Assembly (NCBI GenBank): GCA_039519185.1
Contig: CM076854.1
Location: forward strand, 19,701,456-19,765,455
Direction: 5' to 3'
Source of the DNA: Astragalus membranaceus
Lineage: Eukaryota; Streptophyta; Magnoliopsida; Fabales; Fabaceae
Length of the DNA: 64,000 bases
The translations under genes were made by a program, and so were the position numbers. Below the pieces are notes generated by a model that saw only the letters and a list, made by a program, of their open reading frames with translations, was not told where the DNA came from and searched no databases. Positions 21,787 through 31,782 of this stretch are shown here, one piece after another. Numbering within the stretch: the stretch's first letter is position 1; every line of letters starts with the position of its first letter.

Positions 21787-23205
21787 TGTAGCGACCGAAA
21801 AATCCAAAGAATCTCTTGCGTTCAATGAAGTTGCCATCAATGTTTAATTATAAGGGAAAACACTGAAAAATCCCTTTGAAAAAGAAAACGGTCTGGAAAA
21901 CCAAATTTTGGGTTTGGGAGTCGATTATGCGTGGGGAAGGTATTAGCACCTCACAGCATCCTTTCAAAAAAGGTTACCTCTAATTAATTGTGCAAAACTA
22001 TATTAACTTTGAAAATATTTATTTCTCTTTTATAAAAAAAAATGAATGAAAAGCCTTGATGGAAAATATTTGTTTTTGCATTTTTATTGAGAACTACGAA
22101 AGAAAATTTGATAAAAGACTTAAAAAGATTTTTTATTATTGCACTTGACAGATGAGGGCCCCCATCTGCTCCTGTGTATCTCGGGGTAGAGAATCAAAGG
22201 CTACGTATAGTTCTTGAGGCGAAAAAGTTTGTTGGTTGGTATTTTTTAATATAGTGGTTTTATGATTATTGAGCTGTACAGCTCATTCGTACTAGAACGA
22301 TGGTTTAACCCATCTGTACAGTCGACTTAGTCCCCTATTTTATAAAAATAGAGTTTTTGAAGTTTGGAAAATGGTTTGATGTGTGTTGGTTTGATTTTAT
22401 CCCCCTATTTTTTTGGTTTGATGTGTGTTGGTTCGATGTGTGCGGCTCATTCATCCTAGAACGAGGACTAACCTAACTGTACGGTCGGCTTATCCCCCTA
22501 TTTTTTTGAAGAGAGATATTTATTTATTTATGAGAGGGAAAGAAGTATTTTATTTTTGTGTTTGAATACGAATGAAAAGTTGACAACGAAAAAAATGAAG
22601 AGCGCAACTAGTGAAAAATAATTATCAATAATATTTAAAAATAAACTAATTAAAAGAAAAATAAAATAAAAAAGAGAGGGGGAGAGAGAGAGAGCGAGAA
22701 CTTCACTGGGAGAGAGAGAATGTGTTCAGTGTTCTTGTTGAATCACTGTGGTGTGCTTTTCACTGTGGACAAGGCTTCCTTTTATAAGTGAAGGGTTAGA
22801 TGAAGAGACTTGCTGGGAAAGCAGCTTGTTGGACTGAAGGAGTGCAGAGACTTGTTGGGTAAGTAGGAGTGTAGAGGCTTGTTAGGCCGTTGGTTGCTGC
22901 TGTACGGGCTCTCAATCTCTCAGCTCTACAAAGCTATTTTTTTTACTTTTACATCCCTGTACCATTTTATTTATTTGTAATTTAATTTTTTTTTATTTTG
23001 TAACAATCCTCTTTGATTTTGTAATTTTTGATATAAAAGAGTCCATAAAAATATATTTTTGGATTTTCTCTATTTTCTATTTTGTTTTGTCTTTTTAACA
23101 AATAAACAATAAAATTACAGTTCAAAACATAAAAACTAAAAAGTCCATATTATTCTATTTTGTTTAAGATATTTTAAATTAGTCGGACAAAATTAGGGTA
23201 TAACA
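21787..23205 (-). mobile_element. 1.4-kb LTR of the Tat/Ogre-type element
   Basis: Minus strand: starts TGTTATACCCTAATTTTGTC at 23205, ends GGTCGCTACA at 21787 next to the primer site. The start is close to that of the Ogre LTR at 57240 (TGTCATACCCCAATTTTGTC). TTATAAAAGG on the minus strand at about 22775-22784 is a likely TATA box, followed by a pyrimidine-rich CTCTCTCTCT leader. A partial internal duplication carries CCCCCTATTTT and GCTCATTC. The matching second LTR was not found. Confidence 0.75.
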
Positions 23206-23731
23206 CCCTTCAATCGTGACCCAAACACAACCAATCTCGCCGTAAGTGGAAGAATTGAAGGTCTCGCCGTTCAAACTTTTTCAACGCACAAAATCACATT
23301 ACCAAACTCACGCACAAACTTCTATTCACACAAGTAACAATGATATGCCACTAATCACATATTCACAGATTTGTACAACAATGGTTAGATGCCACTAACC
23401 ACAACCTTGCATACCATTGGTTAGGTGCCGCTAACCACAATTTAGCACAACAATGGCTAGACGTCACTAACCACAGATATGCATAACGATGGTTAGGTGC
23501 CACAAAATGACAGAATCACAACTCACCCTATTGATTGTTTTGGCAATTGCATTTATGAGTTCAAACTTTATCAACGCAGTGACAATGTTATGTACCAATG
23601 CAAAATGGATGAAAGGTTCAACCTCACGAGAAGGGAACTGTGGACGTTGCAAGACGATCCCGCATAGATCTATGTTGTGCAATCATGAACCACCACAGCA
23701 ACAGACTGAAGGAAATTATCCAGAGGAAAGC
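23206..23731. repeat. 36-bp hairpin minisatellite, cluster 1, and flanks
   Basis: From about 23376 to 23507 four units occur 36 bp apart (ATGGTTAG-type starts at 23381, 23417, 23453, 23489). Each holds GGTTAG-ATGCCA-CTAACC or a close variant, so each unit can fold on itself. Flanks are low-complexity and uninformative; the frame at 23489-23746 shows no domain. Confidence 0.7.
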
Positions 23732-24579
23732 AAACAATTTCTGTGAGCAATTGCAAGATGAGATTATGAAAAGTGGAGGTGGGGAAAAGGCTGCCGGAAA
23801 AAGGAGAAAAAAATAGGCAAACGAGAAATGTTTTTTTCACTGACAGATGCATATGTATTGTTTTTTTAGATTGTTCGTTCTAAAAGTGTACAAACACTTC
23901 CACATGTTTTTTAAAGTACTTGAATGTGTCTCTATTGCCTCGTCATTACATAGATCTTATTGGAACTGTTGTCGATGATAATAGGAGTTCAGAACCATCT
24001 GTTTACATGTAAAAAAATAGTTAGATGCCACTAACCACAAATGTGCACAATAATGGTTATATGCCACTAACCACAAATGTGCATAACAATGGTTAGATGC
24101 CACTAACCACAAATGTGCACAACAATGGTTAATCAGAAATCAATGGAGATTATGAAAAACAAATGTGCACAAACAATTTCTGTGAGCAATTGCAAGATGA
24201 GATTATGAAAAATGGAGGTGGGGAAAAGGCTGCCGGAAAAAGGAGAAAAAACTAGGCAAACTAGAAATGTTTTTTTCACCGACAGATGCATATGTATTGT
24301 TTTTTTAGATTGTTCGTTCTAAAAGTGTACAAATACTTCCACATGTTTTTTAATGTATTTGAATGTGTCTCTGTTGCCTCGTCATTACATAGATCATATT
24401 GGAACTGTTGTCGATGATAATAGGAGTTCAGAACCATCTGTTTACATGTAAAAAAAATAGTTAGATGCACTAACCACAAATGTGCACAACAATGGTTATA
24501 TGCCACTAACCACAAATGTGCACAACAACGGTTAGATGCCACTAACCACAAATGTGCACAACAATGGTTAATCACAACA
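23732..24579. repeat. 439-bp direct duplication containing hairpin clusters 2 and 3
   Basis: The stretch starting AAACAATTTCTGTGAGC at 23732 is repeated from 24171, 439 bp later, with only scattered differences through to the hairpin units. Each copy ends in three to four 36-bp GGTTAG...CTAACC units (about 24022-24132 and 24461-24575). No gene seen. Confidence 0.85.
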
Positions 24580-24960
24580 ATGTGCACACCGGCGTAATGA
24601 GACATCAATGGCGTAAACGGAAGGCGTGATTCAATGGCGTGATTCAGAAATCAATGGCGTGAATCAGAAATCAAAAGCATGGTTCAGAAATCAATGGCGT
24701 CCATGAATCTTGCGTTGATGTTGAAGTTGTGTGTGCTTCAGGCGTAATTGCGTAAACGAAAGGCGTGATTCAAATCGGACGTGATTCAGAAATCAATGGA
24801 AGAATTTAGAAATCAGTGGTGTGTGTTCTTTCCAATTGCGTTCTTGCATCCATGGCGTGCGTTCCTTGCATATACGTGCATCAATGGCGTTCTTGCGTGT
24901 GTTCTTCCGTCTTGCGTCGATGATGCTTGACTGAAACGTAACTGTCGTTCGTGAAATCAA
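24580..24960 (+). repeat. Short irregular repeats of GATTCAGAAATCAATGGCGT type
   Basis: GATTCAGAAATCAATGGCGT or close variants appear about six times, some spaced 20-25 bp apart, mixed with GCGTGATTC and GCGTAAACG phrases. The flanks 24961-25356 hold nothing I recognise. Could be the subterminal region of a DNA transposon, but no terminal inverted repeat was found. Confidence 0.55.
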
Positions 24961-25356
24961 GCGAGTCCTGAATTAGTGTGTTTCATTAAACACATTGATA
25001 TTAGTCTGTTTCATTAAATCTGTCCAAAGGCAATAATGCGCTTATTAAACAATAGCCGTTAGATTGAATTTCATTAAAACATTAGCAATCCAGCGGCTGC
25101 TAGTGCTTTAGTAACAAATACTAAGCGAAATGCTTAGTACTGTAAATCAGTGCCAGGGCAAGTGCCCCCAATTACTCCCACCTAGATCCGTCCTTGCCTT
25201 ACTCCTTGGAAAACAACATCTTCTCCCTAAATGGCCATACCACCAACTGATGTTGCAGATCCACTAATTCTACTTCTGGGAATCATGTGATTATGAGAGC
25301 ATTAGAATTTTAGTTAATTTTTAACGGACTAAACTTTAAGGCATAATTGGCTAATC

Positions 25357-25574
25357 AACTATTGATCATTTTTTTCATGTAAAAAGGCGATCCGTAGTGG
25401 GGGTCGATCTGGTTTGCTCCCAGGTTCGATTCTCGCCCACGTTAAAAAGGCGTGTTGGCCAGCGAAATCCTTGCCGCAAATAGCGAGCGGAGATTAGTCA
25501 TTCGTTGAAAGCGTTGGGACACTCCGTGGGTAGCCAGCAATGGTCTTAAATCAAAAAAAAACTATTGATCATTT
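25357..25574 (+). mobile_element. SINE with 15-bp target duplication
   Basis: AACTATTGATCATTT occurs at 25357-25371 and again at 25560-25574. Between them lies a 188-bp body that ends in TCAAAAAAAA. The body has GGTTCGATTCT at about 25423, a good pol III B box, with a GATCCGTAGTGGGGG region about 30 bp upstream in A-box position. Short length, tRNA-like head, A-tail and exact target duplication together make this a SINE. It lacks a full tRNA fold, so it is not a tRNA gene. Confidence 0.85.
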
Positions 25575-25649
25575 GTTCTTGGAAATTAAGAAATATTAGG
25601 ATTGTGGCATAGTTTTAATTAGGACGCATGAAACACATTGTGGATAGTG

Positions 25650-25956
25650 GTGGATGGGGGGTAGCTCTAGGGTCTGCACATGCTCCAATTTTATCAATAA
25701 CTTTGAAAGGTCCATAGAATTTGGATAGTAACTTGTGAGAGTTGTAGTGTTTGAGGGTAAGGGGTCTATAGGGTTGCCGTCTTAACAAGACATAATCTCC
25801 TATTTATCAAGTTGTTGGGTCCTTCGGTTTTGGGCTTGTAAAAGGTGAAATTTCAAGAATCTAATGGGAGTTTCTTTAGCAGATACGGATCTGTCAACAA
25901 TGGTTGAGATAGACTCTCCAGCCAAGTATGATAAGTGTATATGAGGAGCTTCTTCA
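25650..25956 (-). pseudogene. Ty3/gypsy integrase C-terminal fragment
   Basis: Minus strand: HLSYLAGESISTIVDRSVSA and RFLKFHLLQAQNRR, then in another frame GDYVLLRRQPYRPL and HKLLSKFYGPFKVIDKIGA. This is the end of a chromovirus-type integrase (the GDxVxLKLQPYRQ and LxxKYYGPFxVxxRIG blocks). A frameshift separates the halves at about 25800. The fragment is cut at 25957 by the CACTA terminus, so it was there before that insertion. Confidence 0.75.
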
Positions 25957-26310
25957 CTACAAGAATTTTGGGGATTTCTGGCGGACAAAATCTGCTAGAA
26001 ATTGGGCATTATCGGCGGATATTTGTCGCCAGAAATTCGCCCGTAGGTAACAGTTACCGACAGATTTTTCGCCGGAAATGACCGGCTGAAAATCCACCGA
26101 TAACCACTAAAAAAACGTCGGTAATTGCTTTTTAAAATCCACCGGTAATATCGTAATTCCACCGGTAATTACCGGCGCCAAATCCGCCGGAAAAATAAAA
26201 CAAACCGCCGGTAATTATTTAACAAAACCGCCGGTAACATTTTTTTAAAATAAATAAATTTACAAATCCGCTGGTAATCTAATAGAATCCGCCGGTAATG
26301 TTCTTTTTAA
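25957..26310. repeat. CACTA terminal and subterminal repeat region
   Basis: CACTACAAGAA is followed by about ten copies in both orientations of a CCGCCGGTAAT-like word (for example near 26140, 26180, 26205, 26225, 26290). Such arrays are the binding region of TNPA-type proteins in En/Spm elements. The interval 26311-26630 beyond is AT-rich and holds no gene. Confidence 0.8.
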
Positions 26311-26630
26311 TTAAAAAAAACAGTTTTTTTAATTCGTTTATTTAAAAAAATAATATTATTTAATTATTTTAAGTTTTTAAAAATTAAAATAAATATTATT
26401 AATTATTTAATTCATTTATTTAATTCAAAAATAAATATTATTAATTTTATAATATAAATATTTATTATTTAAATAAATACTAATTAAACGAGAATTGAAT
26501 AATGCTTTAAAATGATAAAATTTTCATAAACATCCATACAAGAAAGTACTAATTAAAATATCTATTACAAAATATAAATTAAAATATCCAAGAATTGAAA
26601 TTAAAATATCTAATAAAACGACTAAAATTG

Positions 26631-26911
26631 CTAGTCATAGTAGCGCTCAGACGAGTTGTTGTCGTTGGGGTCTGTAGTATTTAACCATGTATCAAAATCA
26701 GTGTTGAGGTCTAGATCTGTGTTGAGTTGTTGCTGGGGCTGCTGCTGGGGTTTTTGGGGCTGCTGCTGGGGTTGTTGGGGCTGCTGCTGTTGAGGCTGAG
26801 AGTTGAAACCACAGTACGGGTGACCATATGGGCTGTGGAAGGAAAGCTGGAAGACACCAGCGTACGGCTGAAAAGCACCGCCGTAAGACTGCATCTGTTG
26901 CGGTGGATAAA

Positions 26912-27003
<92 letters not shown>

Positions 27004-28708
27004 AATGATGATGATGATGATGACGATGATGATGGCGTAGATGGCCTCGGGTATTGAGACATACTATCCATTAAGTGCTTCCAGCGCTCCTCATTCAACC
27101 TCTGCTGCTCCGCATTCAACCTCTGTTGCTCCGCCTGCTGCTCCCGCATCTGCTGCATTTCCTGATCATGTTTGTTCTGCCGCTCTTCCATCTCACGCTG
27201 TTGATCGATCAATTTCTACGTCAATAGCTGAACATCGCTTAATTCTGAAGGCGTAGGGACATAAGAGCGACCGGTACTTCTTTCTGAAGAAGATGCTGGC
27301 TTCAGATTTGGAATAATGGAATTTTGGAAAGCAGACGGGCCCAAACCACCAGCTCCTACTAACCGGCCACTTTTTGTTAGACCAACAGATTCCTTCCAAG
27401 CAAGTAAAGCCGCTCAACTCTCCCCAGCGGGATCAATCTCAGTGCTGCCACTACTCTGCCGAGTTTCACGATAATCGGTCTGCAAATTAGAGAAATTTTC
27501 CTGAAAGCAACAACCAAGAAATGAATAACCATTAGTATTTAATATATAATATAATAAAAATAATATATAAATATAAATAATAAACGTTATTTACCTGAAT
27601 ATTCCTTGACCGGTCTTCAAGATATTCGCTCGTCTCCTCTCGAATATGAAGTTGGTGGTATAACTCAGGCAAAGTAGGTGGTCGACCAAGGATGGCCTCT
27701 TATATACATAGTTATTATTTAATATTATTATTTAATAAAATATAAAATACGTATGTATATAATATAAATTTAATCAATTATTAAATTTACCAAACGTCTG
27801 TAATGTTCAGCTGTGTTGATAGAACCACCCATGTTTATGCAACCACCTTTCTCAGAAGCACGGTTCGTCTTGGCTTTCTCACATTTTTCTTTATAATTCT
27901 CATCTTTCCATTTCAGTTGGAGCTCATGCCAGTCAGAATCACCGATCCACATAGGCTGCTTATTCTTATTACGGTGGTCCCGGAGCATTTCAGAAAAGTG
28001 GTGAGAAGCTCTTGTGTTGAATGTTCTCTCAACTTCCTTCGTCTCATCTGGGTACCATGCCATTTTTTCCTATTTAAACAAATTTAATTCACTTGTTAGT
28101 AAAAACAAATTAATCAATTCAACAAATCAAAAAATTAAAAATTAATTAATTCGTAAAAAAATTACTCTGAAAGCATTCCACATCTTGGAATCCTTATCTT
28201 TTTTGACCTCCGTCCAATTCAGCCAGGATTTAGTGTAATTCGCTTTGATGATGTCTGTGATCGTGCTGGATACAATCCTCCCAGAAATAAACCTGTACAT
28301 ATAAAAAAGATAAATTTTTAGATAATAATTCATATTTAAAGTTTTAATAGATCAAACAAATATCATTAATAAATTAATAAATACTTACTGCTGGCCAACA
28401 ACCTCCACTACGATACGACCGTCGGGCGTAACCTCAACCACCTCAACATTAATATTATACATGCGTATCCCATCTGCATCTGGCGGGGGTATGACAGTAC
28501 CGGGTGGAGGCACAAATGGACGACTCAGCGTACTAGGTCCACTGCCATCTTTCGTACTAGGTGGAGGCACAAATGGGCCATTAACAACGACACGAGTTAC
28601 ACGACGACGCCCACGTAAAGAAGTAGAAATCTTCTTTCCAGTATCAGGCGGTGGTACAGGTGGGTCACGAGGTAGGTCATGATCAGATTTTGATCCTGAT
28701 GATGCCAT
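26631..28708 (-). pseudogene. CACTA TNP1/PttA-like gene, broken
   Basis: Likely exons: 28708-28389 (starts MASSGSKSDHDLP, proline-rich), 28292-28166 (VSSTITDIIKANYTKSWLNW), 28069-27791 (TRASHHFSEMLRDHRNKNKQ, GDSDWHEL, KTNRASEKGG), about 27700-27594 (LGRPPTLPELYHQLHIREE), and a last exon down to 26631. The third and fourth exons carry the plant PttA/En/Spm transposase-family signature. The last exon has a coiled-coil Gln-rich stretch (QQREMEERQNKHDQEMQQM), a run of about 40 serines and Gln/Pro repeats. In-frame stops TGA (27414-27416) and TAG (27216-27218) break it. Intended role: DNA-binding partner of the transposase. Confidence 0.75.
26911..27036. repeat. (ATG)n microsatellite coding for poly-serine
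   Basis: About 41 near-perfect GAT/ATG triplets, with single interruptions (AAT, GAC) near the right end. On the minus strand it reads TCA repeats, giving about 40 consecutive serines in the TNP1-like frame. The plus-strand poly-Met frame is a shadow. Confidence 0.95.
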
Positions 28709-28852
28709 TTCGACTGTATCTATATATATAATATGATGAATAACATACATGATGAATAACATAAATAATGAATAACATACATGAATCAAGCCTGATAAAT
28801 ATAAATATTATTTTATAACAAATTAGTTAATTACAAATAAGATCATCTAATT

Positions 28853-30684
28853 AATTAGAATCCCATTCTTTCTCGAAATCACCATCATCATCAGATGAGT
28901 GAATTCCTGATACACCGACGTGATCGACTGCATCCTCATGATCTGTATCTTCTTCTTCATTAACTTCATCACCAGTGTTAGGCTCATCACATAAACGGGT
29001 AATGGTTCAAATTCAATCACTTCATTTACATTGGGCATTTCATCCATTTGATATGACACGCCTTCCACTGTGTCATCATTTGTCTCAATGCGACCTCTTG
29101 GTTTTGTCTTAATTGTGACACACCAACCACGCCGATGAGTCCGTCCGTGTTGATGGATAAGAGACATAATAGACTTCTTTCACATTTTCTGCAATGTTGA
29201 ACGGATCATACAATCGATATCTACTATTCATTTTAATGTCCATTGTATTTGTCTTTGGATTAAACTTTGTTCCTCGAGCGGACGGATCAAACCAATTACA
29301 ATAAAACACAACTACCTTTTGACTATAATCTAGATAAGGGTACGCAAGTTCATATATGTGTTCAACCACACCATAGAAATCATCTTCGCCTTTCCCAATG
29401 ACACCCTTCATGCAAACTCCACTATTGACTGTTTCTCTTCCCTCTGTCCATTCCTTAGTGTGAAATTTGTATCCATTGACAAAATATGTGTACCATTCTT
29501 TAACACATCTTCGAGGACCGTCAGATAAGTTCCTCAAGTGTTGGTTGGTAGGAGTCGGTGAGAGGGAATACACACGTTGCCTAAACCACATTGGAAAATG
29601 CACATGAATATGAGCAGAAGATTGTTCTTCACTTATTGCCTCTGATGACAAGAACTCCCTAATAATAATTTATTAATTTTTACACAACAGTTTACTTTAA
29701 TTTATTAACTAATTGAGATAGCTATGTCGAGAAATACATACTCAATGAATGGTTGGACCTCAGTACAGTTTATCAAGACATGAACATGGGCTGAATTTAA
29801 CTCTTCTTCTGTTAGCCAGTGAATTGACTACTTTCCAGACTGACGGCCAGGTAGACAAAAAACAGACAAAGCTAAATGATGTCTTGGACATTCAATTTCC
29901 ATTTCATTTCGACTACTTCTAGGATCAAATTCATTCTTGAAATAATAAGAACAAAAATGAGTTGTTTCACGGTGTAAGTAAGAAGAACATATCGATCCTT
30001 CAACTCTAGCTTTATTTTTAACTGTTCTTTTTGAATCACCCATGAACCTAGAGAAAATGATATCGTGTTAATAATCATCTAATCCAAATAACATATATAT
30101 ATATATATATATATATTAACTGGCCTTTCAAACGGATACATCCATCTGTATTGGACAGGTCCGCCAAGTTTAGCTTCATATGCGAGATGAACAGGAATAT
30201 GCTCCATAGAATCAAAGAAACCAGGCGGAAATATTCTCTCCAACTTGCATAAGATAAGTGGGGTGTCTTGTTCCATTTTTGTAAGATCATCCGCTTTTAG
30301 CATTGCAGAACACAAATTCTTAAAGTATTGACTTATTTCAATGAGCGACGGATTCAAAACGTGTGTTGGCAGCGAACTAAAGGCAATAGGAAGTAATCAC
30401 TCCATGAATACATGACAATCATGACTCTTCATCCCATGTAACCTCCCATTATCCACATCGGAACATCTTGCTATATTGGAAGAATAACCGTCTGGCATTT
30501 TCAACTCAGAAATCCACCGATAAACTGTTTTCGCTTCCTCCGTAGATAAAGTATAATTGGCTTTGTGTTTCAGTGTCCTACTATTAACTTGCTCAACCAA
30601 CAACAAATCCTTTCGCCTGCAGTAATGATCCACGTCCTTCCTAGCCTTCTCATTGTCTTTCGTTTTACCTTTCACGTTCATAAC
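28853..30684 (-). pseudogene. CACTA TNP2 transposase, C-terminal part, truncated and nonsense-mutated
   Basis: Reading leftward from 30684: LKMPDGYSSNIARC and RLHGMKSHDCHVFME, then a TGA at 30397-30399 where W is expected, then LLPIAFSSLPTHVLNPSLIE and ERIFPPGFFDSMEHIPVHLA (the DUF4218 region). After an intron with a TA run come MGDSKRTVKNKARVEGSIC and LSVFCLPGRQSGK. A further exon (29651 to about 29170) carries the DUF4216 region: GVCMKGVIGKG, VVVFYCNWFDP, YRLYDPFNIAENVKEVYYV. The N-terminal catalytic half is missing because Tat-2 begins at 30685. The last part to 28853 is acidic and diverged. Confidence 0.85.
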
Positions 30685-31059
30685 TGTTCAGTACCTTGCA
30701 GTATTGAGTTGACTGCAGTTGGTAGGTCTCTTGCTACCTTGCCAGAGGTTTGTGTGAGCCCGGGGGGTACCTGCGAAGCCACTCCGACGCTCAAGTCAGT
30801 ATTGAGAATGGGTGAGTGATTTAGCTAGGAATTAGAGTATGTACCTTATGAAGGCTATGGAAGCCGGTATTTATAGGAAATCGTGCCCGTTTGTGGATCG
30901 TCAGATCAGTAGAATCGATCTCAACCATTCAAGTGTGATGGCCTTAATTGGGCTTGTATGTTTGTGGATATGGGCCGAAATGATTGGGTCAATCCATATC
31001 CAATTTCTAAGTGCACCTCCTGGTATTGCTGAATGGACCTCCTGGTCCAGTCCAGAACA
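30685..31059 (-). mobile_element. Tat-2 3' LTR
   Basis: 375 bp bounded by TGTTC at 30685 and GAACA at 31059, i.e. TG...CA ends on the minus strand. It shares phrases with the Tat-1 LTR (GGTACCTGC, ACTCCGACGCTCAAGTCAGT, ATTTATAGG), so the two families are related. A polypurine-like CTTGGCGGGCAAC on the minus strand borders it at 31060-31072, as expected for a 3' LTR. Confidence 0.8.
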
Positions 31060-31402
31060 GTTGCCCGCCAAGTCGAGACTATCCTGGGGGATGGTCTTGA
31101 CTTGATGTTGTCGTTAAGGATGCCTTCGCAGGCTGGGTTTCTCTTACGGCTCGTGCCGTCGTCGGGCCTGTTAGTTTTGATGGCTAATCGAGGAGATTGA
31201 TGGCCAGTAATTTTTTATTATCTTGTTATCCCTCCACTGTCGAGGGGTGGAGGTATTAGCTGCAATTTTTTATTATCTCGTTATCCTTCCACTGTCGAGG
31301 GGTGGAGGTATTAGTTGCTGCTGAAGCTAGCCTGATACGGTACCTTCCAATATGAGATAGAAACTCGTGCATTCGCACAAGCTCGAGAGGTGGTCCCCCT
31401 TG
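31060..31402. other. Tat-2 internal 3' non-coding region
   Basis: Non-coding. A 50-bp stretch ending CCACTGTCGAGGGGTGGAGGTATTAG is present twice, at about 31205-31258 and 31262-31316, with TTTTTTATTATC before each. No gene seen. Confidence 0.5.
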
Positions 31403-31572
31403 TATAAATAGGGGGTGGTCCCCTTTCCCGTTTACTCTTGTCAAGTGCCACCACAAAATTTCTTAGAGAGAGGAAGAGTGAGGGGAGACCACAATTTCTC
31501 CTCTTAGCCTGATCACGTTTACTTCTTCGCTGTCCAAGACTGATCACGTTTCACATACAGAAATTTTGAGGT
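31403..31572 (+). promoter_or_regulatory. TATA box and first non-coding exon of the Tat-2 antisense gene
   Basis: TATAAATA at 31403-31410 on the plus strand is followed by a leader with CCACAAAATTTCTTAGAGAG. A GAG/GTACCTT junction near 31572 could be a 5' splice site. The antisense coding exons begin at 42489 after a good acceptor (TTTTTCAG). The gap between is filled by later insertions. The link is inferred from strand, order and signals. Confidence 0.4.
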
Positions 31573-31624
31573 ACCTTCTTTCTCTCTTGTTTAATCTTGA
31601 CCTATTTTGTCCCTTCGCGCGTTT

Positions 31625-31782
31625 GAGAGGGGAGGTGATTAGAGAGGGCGAGCAGATGGAGGCGTGATCAGAGAGGGCGAGCAGATGGAGGAGGCGCGCA
31701 GGGAGATGAGGCGCGAGCAGAGCAGAGGGGCGCGCAGAGAAGAGGGGCGCGCAGAAGATGGAGGGCGCGCAGGAGACGAGGG
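31625..31782 (+). repeat. GC-rich short tandem repeat, left part
   Basis: Irregular repeats of an AGAGGGGCGCGCAG-type unit, about 14-30 bp long. The same array resumes at 39366 after Tek-A, so Tek-A inserted inside it. Confidence 0.8.

Larger units (their letters stand above)
25957..30684 (-). mobile_element. CACTA (En/Spm) transposon, one end only
   Basis: The end starts CACTACAAGAA, the classical CACTA terminal motif, followed by subterminal repeats and two leftward genes. First is a TNP1/PttA-like gene near this end, then a TNP2 transposase gene further in. The TNP2 gene is cut at 30685 by the Tat-2 LTR, and the other CACTA terminus is not in the window. Both genes carry stops, so it is not autonomous. 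Confidence 0.88.

Noticed and set aside
23360..24579. CRISPR-like array of 36-bp repeats
   Set aside because: Units are head-to-tail without unique spacers of regular length, there are no cas genes, and the context is a plant nuclear genome.
25423..25433. Possible tRNA gene at the GGTTCGATTCT box
   Set aside because: No cloverleaf can be drawn around it; the A-tail and target duplication show a SINE.
26828..27040. Poly-methionine frame on the plus strand
   Set aside because: Shadow of the (ATG)n microsatellite; the serine frame on the minus strand belongs to the transposon gene.
27803..28087. Plus-strand frame of 94 codons
   Set aside because: Opposite strand of the PttA-like exon 3, which carries the recognisable domain.
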